Notes under the pieces: generated by a model | Database searches by the model: none | Seen by the model: only the letters and a program-made list of their open reading frames with translations | Told to the model about the DNA's origin: nothing | NCBI GenBank assembly: GCA_963971285.1 | Contig: OZ020248.1 | Span: 15,252,001-15,316,000 of the forward strand | DNA: 64,000 nucleotides | Direction of reading: 5' to 3' | Origin: Astropecten irregularis | Lineage: Eukaryota; Echinodermata; Asteroidea; Paxillosida; Astropectinidae | Made by a program: the position numbers and the translations under genes | Shown here: positions 1-11,084 of the stretch, piece after piece | Position numbering within the stretch: position 1 is the first letter of the stretch | Layout of the letters: each line of letters starts with the position of its first letter

Positions 1-1369
1 AAATTTCTCAGGGGAAGCTTGAAGTAATACTGCCACATCCTCTAACATTTGGAGAGAAGAGTCGCAGCTGGAAATGTCTGTTAGTCCCGGGTCATCGTCC
101 TTTCGTCCCCTCTAGACCTTGTTTGTCTGTAGGCGTGTTTACAAACTATACCTATAGCAGACTAGTCTTCGTGGTTTTCCCCCATACTGGCATTTACTTT
201 ATATTCTGCGGCTCGTGGAACTGTCGAAACTGTTTTGTGGACAAAAATAGGGCTATCATGATGCTTATATAGGCCCTAATTTGGTTGTGTTGCAGTATTC
301 ATTTAAGATGTCAACTGTTTTTATCAATTATGGTAACAATACATTAATACAAATTAATAAGAAAAAATCAAGAATATAATTTGTTAATAATTATAACTGA
401 CTTTCTCATAGGCTCGTGCGCAAACTTTACTTACCTATTTCCATCCTCCAAACCAATGAACTTTGAAATTGACATATGTTCATATTGAGTGCATTCTCTG
501 TCTTCTATTAAAATATGGACGGTAAACATGTCTTTAAAAGGTAGCTGCTATAATAGGGAATCACCGATGTCTCCCAAATGTTCAGGTTTAGACGCTAAAG
601 TGTCTCCCTAATATGCAATTTATATATTTCATTTACTACTACACTTCCTCATTGAACAACAATTTTGAATGACTCACTGACAAACAAACTTGAACCACAA
701 ACAAGAACGACGCCTAAACTTGAAACAGTTGATCTTCAATAGGTCTTTGTGTATTTTAACGGGGACGTGCATTGTTCGACTAAATTGTGGGAACCTTGGA
801 TATCGTTGAAGTTATACATTCAGCTGCTTTACTTTGAAACTGCGTTTTCATCCGTGTTTAGTTCCCTCCACCATGCTGATAGTATGGATGAACGACCCCC
901 TCAGTCTCCTCCCCTGGAAGAATCTGGTAGAAATCCTCTCCAATTACCCGAACTCACTGTACTGGCCCTCGCTCTGCAGGCAGCGATTCCAAAACAAACG
1001 TCTTGTAACAAAATCAGTCCGGTTTCGGTCTATATACGATCATACAATATTGTATTTTAGATTAATGCACGTGGAGCCTATGCCATGTCTCATGACAGCC
1101 AACAGTTAGTGCAGCTTACCACCTGGTTATTTTTACCACTTGATTGTTTTTCTTTTTGCCTCTGAACTCAGTTGACCTCAGCTTCTGGGCCTGATGAAGG
1201 GACACAGAAAAAAAACACCACACATCATTCCACTAAAACCGAGGAGGTCGATCGGAACATTGTTTGCAGACATCCGGATCCTGTCCACTATAGGTATTTT
1301 TATGACCGATTATTCTTTGATCAGGACAAAAAACTTGTTTGCTCTGCTATATACCGCCTCGGCAATTCT
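1..1369. other. Non-coding flank, no gene seen
   Basis: AT-rich sequence upstream of the first MITE-1 copy. Open frames on the + strand around 749-1563 are short, overlap each other in different frames and lack splice-site support or domain-like composition. I see no RNA gene, tandem array or clear inverted repeat here. Confidence 0.5.
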
Positions 1370-1732
1370 TAAAGGTAGTATCATACTTTGGTAAGAGACC
1401 AAAACATAAATGTTCATTGATTTACGTATTACTTACAGGGTATGAATATGGTGGTGGTAGAAACATACTGTTAACATGTTTCCGCCTGAAATGGTGTATT
1501 TATCCAGAAATTAGTAAAACAACGACCGAAAATCTGTTTGATCTTTTAAAAGATCAAAAATAAAAGAGAACAGACTTAAGAAATACTGTGGCTGTTTTTC
1601 ACCGTTTTCTCAAAAAGTGGTCACCGTATGGGACTGAAATTTTCACAGATGACTGTTACTGTATCTGTGTTGATATTTATGCCCATGAATCTGTATTTCT
1701 TTGAAAAAAAACAAAGTATGATACTACCTTTA
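1370..1732 (+). mobile_element. MITE-1 copy, forward orientation
   Basis: A roughly 363-bp element with terminal inverted repeats: the left end reads TTAAAGGTAGTATCATACTT and the right end is its complement, AAGTATGATACTACCTTTA. The interior holds landmarks shared by all copies: CAGGGTATGAATATGGTGG, CCGCCTGAAATGGTGTATTT, the palindrome GATCTTTTAAAAGATC, and CACAGATGACTGTTACTG. No transposase is encoded, so it is non-autonomous. Other copies are flanked by TTAA on both sides, which suggests a TTAA-targeting (piggyBac-like) transposase. That family assignment is inferred from the target site only. Confidence 0.9.
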
Positions 1733-2251
1733 TGACGTTTACAGCGGTCATAGCAGTCGACTTGTCACCCTATCCGTGCAACCAATTTTCATGCTCGAAT
1801 TCGACCCGATTGGCTCAAGTGTTTTATGGGGTTAAACCAATCCTTATACTGAAATAAAATGGATTTCTTTTTTTTACGAGGGGTGCCATTACTGACTTGT
1901 TATCTCTGTTAAGCACCACTGCATGGGGTCACAGAGAAATCACCATTTGATTTACATTGTTATACGATAAAGAAAAAGGCATTTGGCGAATAGAATATAC
2001 TTTATACGGTGTAAATGTTTCTAAAGTTCCCTTGCAAAACTGATGTACTTTCTATTCATTTTACATCGTCTTCTCTATTCACATTCTATCCCCCTGATAA
2101 TGATCCTCGGGATAATGATGGTATTATAAATACTAAAGAGTATTTTTTCACTGAAACCAGTTGGTGATCCACTGGTTATAATGATCATGATTCAATATGT
2201 AAACTCCAAAAAATTATGTAAGCCATTATAGTTGTTTCGATATTTCGTTCT

Positions 2252-2610
2252 TAAAGGTAATATCATACTTTGGTTTCAGTTATCAAAGAAATACAGATTC
2301 ATAGGCAAAAATGTTAAGAAAGATACAGTAATATAACAGTCATCTGTGAAAATGTCAGTCCCATACGGTGCCAAATTTTTGAGAAAATAGTGAAAAACGG
2401 CCACAGTCTTTCTCTTTTACTTTTGATCTTTTAAAAGATGAAAAAGATTTTCGGTCGTTGTTTTACTGATTTCTGGATAAATACACCATTTCAGGCGGAA
2501 AACATGTAACGGTATGTTTCTACCAGCATCATCTTCATACCCTGTAAGTTATACGTTAATCTGTGAACATTTCTGTTTTGGTTTCTTACCAAAGCATAAT
2601 ACTACCTTTA
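2252..2610 (-). mobile_element. MITE-1 copy, reverse orientation
   Basis: Near full-length copy of the same element as 1370-1732, inverted: the CACAGATGACTG motif now lies near the left end and the CAGGGTATGAA motif near the right. It begins TTAAAGGTAATATCATACTT and ends ACTACCTTTAA, so a TTAA is kept on both sides. It lies only about 520 bp from an opposite-orientation copy, so the two could form a long imperfect hairpin in a transcript. Confidence 0.9.
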
Positions 2611-3768
2611 AAACACGAGCTAACGTTTTCTCCAATAGATTTTATTTAAAAACGCAAAAAAAAAGATCCAGTTTGTAGTCGTGCGGCACTTCAACCTCCT
2701 AAGTTACACCTGACGTGTTGACTATCCATACCCAACCTGACCTCACTGTAAGCTGAGACCGTTGGGCCCCCTGGGCGGAGATTTATAGCAACCTATTCCA
2801 GCAATTTTCAGAGCCCTTTGTGTCTAGAATGTATAATAAGGCTTGATGCCAGCTTGGCATGGACTTGGACTCGCTCTGAAACCCCCCATATAACCCTGAC
2901 AACGGTCCGTGCACAATAACTTGCAGCTCAGATCCCAAACTAAAAATAAAAGTAAACGCTATTGTTCAATTTTAAGCTGCTTTCACTTTACTTACAAACC
3001 CCTTTGCACTTTTTGGTGTTAGGGCCTATCATGAAAGAATCAAAATTCTCCCGAAGTTTAAACAGGATTATGCAGACGGTCGTTTTGGCCTGCAAGCGCC
3101 ATATTTGCCACATTTTTGATCCCCGGACTAAATTGGCGGTTTTGTCAGGTTGGACAATCTCCCTCTTTTTGAGTTAAAGAACCAGAATGGATTGGAAAGT
3201 TAAGAAGATTATCTCGCAGAGCGTGGGCGTATAGGATTTAATATTTCGGTATTCCTAGATTTTGCATGAGCAAATTTTGTTGACAACGGTACCAGTGTTG
3301 TGGTTTTTCCAACTGGGAGTTTATTCCCTTATGGGAGATCGTTTTGATTCATTTGGATACATTCTTAAGGCGACGGAATGGGTTTTTACTTCTTTTATAT
3401 ACCAGGGTGAATCATGGTGTTATAAAAGGGGGGCAGGTTTATTGGATCATCAGGCTCTTATACATAAAGCTGTTGTTTGTGTTATTACTCAATAATCTAT
3501 GCTATTTTCGTGACTGGTAGTTAAAAAATACACCCAAGGCAATTACAATGAAATACAAAAAGGGTATTTTTGCAGGAGTTCAGGTTTCGTAAAATTAATG
3601 TCGAAACAATTTGGCCTGTTACGTTGTGGCATTGTGAAGTACACTCTATATCAGTTCTATTATTAAATGTGATATTTAATATTCTCCACACAAAGTATGT
3701 AATGACACGACACTCAGAAACTCAAACAAATTACCCCAATGCTGTGTTTCACCAATAACGCTTAAGAT
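2611..3768. other. Non-coding, no gene seen
   Basis: Unique-looking AT-rich sequence between MITE-1 copies. Frames of 71-77 codons at 2962-3495 have no motif or splice-site support. Nothing else recognised. Confidence 0.5.
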
Positions 3769-4094
3769 TAAGGTAATATCACACTTTGGTTTTGTGCAAA
3801 GAAATGCAGATTCATGAGCAACAATATAATGGAAGATACAGAAGATACAGAAGATACAGTGAAAAATGGCCGCAGTATTTCTAATTAAGTCTTGTATCTT
3901 TTATTGTTGATCTTTGAAAGATCAAAAATAATTTTGGTCACTGGTTTTACTCTTTTCTGGATAAATTCAGCATTTTAGGCAGAACAAAGTTAATAGTATA
4001 TTTCTACCATCACCACCTTTATACCCTGTAAGTTATAGGTAAATTTGTAAAGATTTCTGTTTCGGTATGCTACCAAAGTATGATACTACCTTTA
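3769..4094 (-). mobile_element. MITE-1 copy, reverse orientation, with small internal tandem
   Basis: Begins TTAAGGTAATATCACACTTT and ends TGATACTACCTTTAA, with the shared interior (GATCTTTGAAAGATC palindrome, CTACCATCACCACC). Compared with other copies it lacks part of the CACAGATGACTG block and instead carries a short local triplication of GAAGATACA at about 3833-3857. It is a diverged copy. Confidence 0.85.
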
Positions 4095-4097
4095 ACT

Positions 4098-4198
4098 TAG
4101 ATGATTTGTCAATAACACCATCGTGAATTATGTCGTGACATCACACTTTGTCTATTGATTTAAGATCAATTTAAGCGTTTCGTGAAATCGACCCCAGA
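4098..4198. repeat. Fold-back element fragment
   Basis: Resembles one half of the fold-back family seen at 25508-25650: it contains CATCACACTTTG, GATTTAAGATCAATTTAAG and ends GTGAAATCGACCCC. The left arm is degraded. It abuts the preceding MITE-1 copy. Confidence 0.5.
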
Positions 4199-5151
4199 TT
4201 TATCAAGCAAATCCTTAACAATTGCGATCTGACAAAAGGGACAACAAAATTGAGATCCATTGTATATATGAGGGAAATACTACTGAGTAATGATTCTCAA
4301 AGTATTGGTGCCAACATTCTTTTCAACCATTTTTGTTATATTTTGATAATTCTGGTCTTGATTATGCGAAATAATTCTTCTAGATTTGAAATAAACTTAT
4401 TTAATGTTCCAAATGAATCCATGCATTGATTTGACAGTTTGATATTGATTTTTTCTTCTTCCATTTTTGTGTTTGGTTTGATTCATCATTTCTGAGTAAT
4501 GTATTTATTTATTTTAATATTTTTCTTCACCTTGCTAACAAATCCATACCATGGTTGACTTGACTCCTGTGTGTGATTAATGTGACATTGTTATTACTGG
4601 TAGCATTATCATCTTGGGTACATGTTTAAGGAGTCTGAGCAGCATCACAGCATTACCACACCATGTACATAAACAACACCGCTGACTTGTGGAAACTCAC
4701 GCCCTGTCCGTTCTTTTCCTACCTCCATGGTTCGATCGACCGTGATCGCATATAATTCCAACAGACCTTGACATACACTTGATTTCCCCCACCCACAGTC
4801 TTTTCATTCTGTGGTCGGCACATTTTCCAGTCGAGTTGTCGTTCCTGTTTTCATAATTACCTGTTACACCTGAGATGGCGCGACTTTAAGCCACGGTTTC
4901 CCGGTGTGACCTTTTGAAGCGCGCAATGTCAACAACGCAGGCGGGGAAAAATCGTCCGTCGACGGCGGAAGGAGGACGTTTTTTCGGCTCTTCAAGGATT
5001 TTGCCTCGGAAGGGGGTCTTGGATTGAAAGTGGGGAGTAGTATTTCAGCTCTGCATAATGATTCAGAGATAAATATTTGTCGGATTTGGTCTTCCTGTAA
5101 GTCACAGACCGGTATCATTATGAGAAAAACTGGGAAAAGTACATCAGCTTT
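4199..5151. other. Non-coding, no gene seen
   Basis: AT-rich to about 4650, then moderately GC-rich. A minus-strand frame at 4864-5190 (108 codons) has no recognisable domain and runs into the MITE-1 terminus, so I do not treat it as a gene. Confidence 0.45.
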
Positions 5152-5507
5152 TAAAGGCACATCATACTTTGGTATCACATACCGAAACATTAATCTTCAC
5201 AGATTTACATATAACTTACAGGGTAGGCTATACAGATGGTGATGATATAGAAACATACCGTTAAAATTGTTCTGTCTGAACTCTGAAATGCTGTATCTAT
5301 CCAGAAAGTGTACACAAATGAAACGAATGACCAAAAACAATTTTGATATTTTAAAGATCACAGTGATTTTTTTTTTTTGGGGGGGGGGTGTTTTTCACTG
5401 TTTTCTCAAAAAGTGGGCACTGTATGGGAACTGAAAATTTCACTGTATCATTCTTGATATTTTTGCCCATGAATTTGCATTTCTTTGACAAAAACCAAAG
5501 ACTGCCA
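5152..5507 (+). mobile_element. MITE-1 copy, forward orientation, decayed right end
   Basis: Starts TTAAAGGCACATCATACTTT and keeps the interior landmarks (CTTACAGGG, GAAATGCTGTATCTATCC, GTATGGGAACTGAAAATTTC, GCCCATGAATTTGC). The right terminal repeat is decayed: after CAAAAACCAAAG it reads GACTGCCATGG instead of the usual terminus. It contains a T-run followed by a G-run near 5368-5389. Confidence 0.8.
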
Positions 5508-5680
5508 TGGCAGACGTGGCTCTTTCATTTCTCACAAGATGACTATGAAAATTCACCTAGGCCTATAGAATATTCCATCAGTAGCAAATTTGACCAAGTA
5601 GGCCTATATAAACCTGATCGAGTGATTTAGCAATGAATTATGTCAGATTTCCTGCTGGTATTCGGTGAGGAAATGTCAAT

Positions 5681-6930
5681 TAAAGGTATTATCATACTTC
5701 GTTTTTGTCAAAGAAATGCAGATTCATGGGCAAACATAATAAAAATGGAAGGTACAGTAACAGTCATCTGTGAAAAAATCAGTCCCATATGGTGCCCAGT
5801 TTTTGAGAAAACAGTGAACAACGGTCACGGTATTTCTTAAGACTTTTCTCTTTTATTGTTTATCTTTAAAAGATCAAAACATTATTTTGGTCACAAATTT
5901 TACTCCTTTCTTGATAAATATAGCATTTCAGGCAGAAAAATTTTAACGGTATGTTTTTACGGTAACAGGTCAACTCGTACCTTCGCCAACTCGTACCTTG
6001 GTCAACTCGTACCTTCGCAAAGGCAAAGTCATGCCAACTCGTACCTTCGTCAACTCGTACCTTTACCAACTCGTACCCTCAGTTAAGACAACTCGTACCT
6101 TCGCACCAAGTCAACTCGTACCTTCGATTAATGCATGGAGGAATAAACTCCTCTATGATTAATGCAACTCGTGCTCAACTGGAGCATTGTTGGGCAAATG
6201 TTTCGTTTTATTTTATCCAAAATTAGCACTTAAAAATGTTACAAAAATGAAATTGATTAAAATATACGTGTACACCCTAATAAAGTACAGTGTAATAAAA
6301 AGAGATTTTTCAAAATGAAACAACAAAAGCAAGTTTGAAAAGGCATGCAGGAAGGAAAGATCCAAAAATCTGCATTTAAAAAAATATTCCAAAAATAAAA
6401 TTGAAAATATACCCCGCCCAAGCGGCCCGATACTAAACATTCCGAAAGGTTCTTCCTGTGTACTGTATTGCTATTGAATGATCGGACACGACTTCATTGT
6501 GCGCCGGCGGCCTCAACGAATGTCCTATGGCCAGCCACTGCACGCTGCTGAGTGCTGGTTTTACACAGTCAGAAAAGTGTCAAACGTCACAGTACTTAAT
6601 CAGCTAAACAATGTCTAGACCTTTCTACCTCTAAAACTTAATGGTATTTCAACCATATTCTAAACCCACAACAGAAAACAATGGAAACATTTGTGACTAT
6701 ATTCCGAAGGTACGAGTTGTCTTAACTCAAGGTACGAGTTGGCAAGGGTACGAGTTTGCGAAGGTACGAGTTTGCGAAGGTACGAGTTGACGAAGGTACG
6801 AGTTGTCAAAGGTACGAGTTGGCAAAGGTACGAGTTGACTCGAAAGCGTTTTTACCATCACTTTATACCCTGTTGAATCTGTAAAAATGTCTGTTTTGGT
6901 ATGCTACCAATTCTTTTTATGATACTAAAA
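5681..6930 (-). mobile_element. MITE-1 copy, reverse orientation, split by a nested insertion
   Basis: The left part (5681-5960) begins TTAAAGGTATTATCATACTT and carries the usual reversed interior. The right part (6848-6930) resumes at TTTTTACCATCACTTTATACC and ends near TATGATACTAAAA. The two parts are separated by the 887-bp element at 5961-6847. Removing that insert restores the order found in uninterrupted copies, so this copy is older than the insert. Confidence 0.88.
5961..6847. mobile_element. Nested 887-bp hAT-like element with iterated inverted termini
   Basis: The insert is bounded by an exact 8-bp direct repeat, GTTTTTAC (5953-5960 and 6848-6855), inside a MITE-1 copy. Its left 160 bp hold eight units of the type CAACTCGTACCTTCG and its right 135 bp hold eight inverted units of the type CGAAGGTACGAGTTG. 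Unit order and spacers are partly preserved between the ends (for example TCAGTTAAGACA on the left matches TGTCTTAACT on the right), so the ends form a long inverted repeat made of tandem units. The middle (about 6190-6700) is AT-rich with no transposase. Eight-base duplications are typical of hAT transposases, so an hAT origin is likely but not proven. Confidence 0.85.
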
Positions 6931-7131
6931 CTGCCTATAGATAGGCCTAGTAGTGGGATTTACAGTACACTATGCTCAATCTTAGCACTATAGGCTGCGG
7001 TGGTGAAGAATTGAGAAAAGGTGCATCACCATAAAATTACTCAATCTGACATTCGTCATGATTATCCTGTGACCCTGAGACCGTGTATCAATTCCCCGAT
7101 ATCCCCCCTGTTGATCCCAGATTGAAGGATT

Positions 7132-7160
7132 TATATAAGCCCCCTACACACACCCACGTG
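7132..7160 (+). promoter_or_regulatory. Possible core promoter: TATA-like box and E-box
   Basis: TATATAAG at 7132-7139 is followed by a canonical E-box CACGTG at 7155-7160, and by CAGCCATACAGTGC, where an initiator could lie about 30 bp downstream of the TATA box. It lies 1.1 kb upstream of the proposed start codon at 8233. The assignment rests on short motifs only, and the leader that would result contains several upstream ATGs. Confidence 0.25.
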
Positions 7161-8232
7161 CAGCCATACAGTGCAACCGGCCAGTGATTTCCACCCATTC
7201 ATGGGATTTACAAAAGGATGTAAACATCTCCATAATCCCAATTGTCGTCTGCGCGCATAGAGTGCACAGTCAAGCCAAAAAGCTCCACCAAGCGCTCTCA
7301 TTGGTCAAATCCTGCTTGGTTATGAGTCACCCCTGTTGGAATAATGGGCACTTCCATCCAGTCAGTGCTTTATCACTGCGTTGTATGCATTGGTTGTTCA
7401 CAAATGGTCTGCATTTTCATGTACGTAGTCTCTGAGATCAGCTGTTACAGCACTGGTACATAACATTTTCATGTACGTGCTTTGGGACCGGAATTTTGAA
7501 GCAGAAGTTGGGTCTTGGATTTGGAAGGACCTGAAGGCAAAACTCCACCGTGTTTACATTGGAAACTGCTGATGTGGATTCTCTCTGCGATGTCAGGAAT
7601 AAAGAGTGAATCTCCACAAAAGATGATGGACTGGTTTGATTGACTGACTGACGCAAAAAACGCACCGTGAGGCAAAGTGAAAAAAAGTTAGGATTTGGTA
7701 TTTTGTAAGGCCCGGCCGGCTTGCAGCTCTGCCTGCCAAGGGCTTCCAAAACCTTCTTGAATCTCCACAACTGCAGCTAGGTAGAAGTCCTTTCCGTGTC
7801 TTTGGCTTATCGCGTGGATTTAGTATTCTTACTTCAGCTGCGGTTAATGATGTTGATTTTAGAATTACCGGCAGAAGTGCCGAGATATAATGATCCAGGA
7901 ACGACAGTCTCGAGCATGAAATGAATAATCAGTCTTAAAAAAGAAAATCCAGCTGCGCCATTTCAAAGGGACCAAGCCTCACACCCTAGAAACTTCGGTT
8001 TTTTTCTCTTCTGTGACAATTTACCTCGAAGCAGACGATTGACCTAGTGCCAAAAAAACCCGTACATTTCTTGAGGGAACATTCATTTCCAAGCTGGTGG
8101 AATTGGCTTCCCCTCCTGTGGATTATAACAGACCTGTGCAGCTGATGCGGTGAGGGAATTATAGGCAGTTTTCGGCCAACGAGTTGAGTTGCTGTTTCTG
8201 GAGGAAACTGGAGATTCTACCCGGACCGAGAC
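7161..8232 (+). other. Probable 5' leader or promoter region of the coiled-coil gene
   Basis: Less AT-rich than the surroundings and free of recognised repeats, which is compatible with a 5' untranslated region or proximal promoter. Minus-strand frames at 7438-7770 and 8083-8331 overlap this stretch and exon 1, but show no domain and are read as shadows. An in-frame TGA at 8185-8187 closes the exon 1 frame upstream, which makes the ATG at 8233 the first possible methionine of that frame. Confidence 0.35.
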
Positions 8233-8308
8233 ATGAGTGTGGCCAACTCTTTCCTCTTGGATAGGTACTTGGGAGAGATGAGACACAACATGGGAAATAG
8301 CGGCAAAG
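8233..8308 (+). CDS. Coiled-coil protein of unknown function, exon 1 (start codon)
   Basis: Twenty-five codons beginning MSVANSFLLDRYLGEM and ending in NSGK, then one extra base (G) before a donor GTAACC at 8309. The start has a G at -3, and an in-frame stop lies 48 bases upstream. Splicing to the acceptor at 35935 joins G to GA, making Gly26, and the frame then stays open through exons 2 and 3. No signal peptide or membrane segment is visible; FLLDRYL is a short amphipathic patch. I do not recognise the product. The evidence is splice phase and open frame, not homology, and a different first exon remains possible. Confidence 0.6.
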
Positions 8309-8406
8309 GTAACCAACAATTTCCTCTTCACAGGTGTTTCATTTATATGATTTTGGAGCTCGACTTTTGTACTGGATAATTGTGCTTTAAAAGTATTTAG
8401 AACTAG

Positions 8407-8879
8407 ACTTCCTTAGAACTTAGAAGGTTCCTCCTAGAGCTCACAGAGGAGCCTTATGAGTTCTAGAAGTGACTAAATCCTAAAAACCGGGCCAAACCTC
8501 AGATGTAGAATTAAAGTGTCACTACACTTTAGTACCCAACACTGTAGCATGTTCTTAAAGAGGATTTCAAGATTTCATTAATTATTTGACCACTGTCATG
8601 TTTCCGTGTAAAGGACTTCTTTCCCTGACTTTAAGTTTAAGTGTCTTCTTACTGTGCGTGGAATCATGGTGGAATAGACCTGTACCTAAAATGTTTGTTT
8701 TAATGTGAGGAAATAGTCAGTGAGAAGGACTGGTTTCCTCACACTACCACAAGTATAAATTGATTAAATTGCTGTGGTTTTATAGCTGCCCCTCTCACAG
8801 TACTTGGACTACAAGTTTTGTACAACTTAATTGGCTCCTCTGTGCTCTTGGAGGAACCTTCAAGTTATAGAAGTACTCC
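8407..8879. mobile_element. Element with about 45-bp inverted ends in intron 1
   Basis: The left end contains GAAGGTTCCTCCTAGAGCTC and ACAGAGGAGCC. The right end contains the near complement, GGCTCCTCTGTGCTCTTGG then AGGAACCTTC, with further matching flanks (ACTTCCTTAGAACTT against AAGTTATAGAAGT). The about 470-bp interior has no coding frame. It starts about 100 bp after the exon 1 donor. It is probably a non-autonomous transposon, or the two arms could form a stem in the intron RNA. I saw only one copy. Confidence 0.6.
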
Positions 8880-10497
8880 TCCAAGTATGTCATTGTCAGT
8901 GGTGCATTTTACAATGATGAGGAGAGACCATCAGACTCATTTCATTTTCAACTGATGGTGTGAGATTTAGTATGGAAGAAAGAATTCATTCTTTCATGAT
9001 GTAACTTGTAAGGAACTTGATTCTCACATGGGTGGAGGCATCAATACTTGCCTTGTGGACTAGGTAATAGGTATACCCATCCCAGTCTTATTTTGTGTAG
9101 TATGTGTAGAACAAGGAAGTCTCTTGCTTGTCAACTGTGCTTTTCACTGTAGAATACAGGATTCTCCACATCGTGGGTGCTTGGGCACAGTGGAGTTATC
9201 ATACTCCATAGTTAGTTCACTTGCTCTGAACATAAACCGACATTGTGCTTGAAGACTGAAGAGATTATCAGCCATGTTACAGTCTCACTCTGGAGGACAC
9301 TGGCTTCTCCACACAGTCACACACAGGGATGGTGACTCATTACGTGCTGCCAAATCTTCACTTTTGTTCTGTAAGGATACCATTGGTCATGAGCAATACA
9401 CAGCACCATTTTCCTCTGCACCTAGTGTCATATCAATGCTTAGCACCCTTTTTATTTATCAATGAGTTGGCCAACACATTTTCCAATTGAATGAAAAAGT
9501 TAAAACAATTGTTAATTAGGAGTCGAGTTAAAGCATGATGGATGATGCTATGATTGTGTACATCAGCATGTACACTTCAAGGGGGTAACAAATATTTATA
9601 GATCTTGTCCATGCCTGGTGTAATGACCCAAGTGTCAACAGTGTTAGTGTACACCAAGGGTATTATTACAGCATTGTTATTAATAGATACAGGTAGTAGT
9701 GCCATATCATATGCTGGGATGTTACATAACAATTATTGATCTGTGCTTGGTTAAGGTTTTAATTAAGCAGAATACGGGTTGCCAAGATCAGTGAAAAGTC
9801 CAATCTGTGTATGCTGGTACACTATAACACGTTCATATTATTGATTCATGAAAAATTAAAGAATACTTCTCTCTGGACGACTTGTGCTCTGCTAGTTTTA
9901 GTGCTTCCTTGTAAATTCAAGATTATTGAAAGTAGCACCACAATGTTCAGTATTCCAATTGCCATATCACATAGGCCCCTCATATTACATTTTCAGAAAG
10001 CGACACAACATATTGCATTTTGTGCAAAGTTGCAAACTAAAATTTAAAATAAAATATGTAGGTCTATCATTTAGGAAGTGTATATTTTGCCGGCACCGTC
10101 ATGCATTCTCCTTGTTGACCATGCCAGCATTCTTTCTCTAAAGGTTATTTTGAAAGAGGTATGTTCTTGTAAGTACTGCATATCAGCCAAAATTTACACT
10201 GCTTATAATTTATAAATGATCCTGAGATGAAAAGAAATAGGTTTGTTATCACATGATATTTTTTTGGTCTTATCGTCCTTGGAAAGTGAAATCGAACAGT
10301 AACAGTGCTGGAATACTTTCTCTCCAGTCCCCACCGATTTCAAATGAGTCATAAGGCTGGCCTCACCATTGTAGCATAGTTGTAGTTAGGACATAATGTA
10401 CAATGTACATACATGTATTTATGTATGTAGATCTGCCTTCTGGCATTGTTCAATGAGGCATACCTAGACCCTGTCTGGGTTCCTGGGCCGGGCCTGG
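8880..10497 (+). other. Intron 1 sequence, no gene seen
   Basis: AT-rich intronic DNA. Frames of 63-78 codons on the + strand at 9274-10141 have no domain or splice support. No repeat family recognised. Confidence 0.5.
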
Positions 10498-11084
10498 TCA
10501 TGTGGATGAAGTTGAGACATCGACAAAGATTTCTTGGCAATTCCTCATGCGTAGTTCTTGCGCATCGGTGTACATCGGATGGATTTTTCTCACTTGCAGA
10601 AACAGAGTGACGGAAAGTTCAAGGTGCACATAATGTCTTAAATCTTTGGCAACGATTTTTTGCAGAGCTTTCAGCCTTTCACCAGCTTTCATGATTTTTT
10701 GGTCTGCTTCACTCACAACTTCATTCAGCATTGGATGTACCGCTAAGCTTTTTAGGAGATTTAGTTTTGTTTTTTATTTATGGTTTATTTTTAAATACTT
10801 TACATTTTTTATTCAAAATTGAAATGAGTAGATCACCTTTAACATAATTTCTTTAAAAATCATTTCTCAGTAAAGTTAGTTTGATGCTTGTAAGTGTTTG
10901 TATTTCTAATCCAAATGTCAAAAAGAGGCTTTGAGACTTGAAAGCAAACAACATTTGGTTTGTCTCTTTCATCAGCTTTCATCTGTGAAATACCTCTGAC
11001 ATCATAATCACACTTATTCTCTTCCACAACCCATTCCAGGTACAATTTATTTACCTTAAATAGTCCCCACAAGAGCCCAGCCAT
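10498..11084 (-). pseudogene. Possible relic of an unknown protein gene on the minus strand
   Basis: Two nearby minus-strand frames look more protein-like than other frames in the window. The first (11084-10860) contains LYLEWVVEENKCDYDVRGIS and KPLFDIWI. The second (10731-10498) contains GERLKALQKIVAKDLRHYV, ELRMRNCQEIF and ends STSST and a stop. They are rich in charged residues with mixed hydrophobics, and lie 130 bp apart in different frames. They may be exons of a nested gene, or a decayed transposon or retrocopy. I cannot assign a family. Splice signals between them (a GTAAAT after TTTAAG, a TTTCACAG) are not convincing. Confidence 0.2.

Noticed and set aside
4864..5190. 108-codon minus-strand frame
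   Set aside because: It extends into a MITE-1 terminus and has no recognised motif or splice signals.
8083..8331. 82-codon minus-strand frame opposite exon 1
   Set aside because: The + strand reading has an upstream stop, a reasonable start, and a donor in phase with exon 2, so the minus frame is a shadow.
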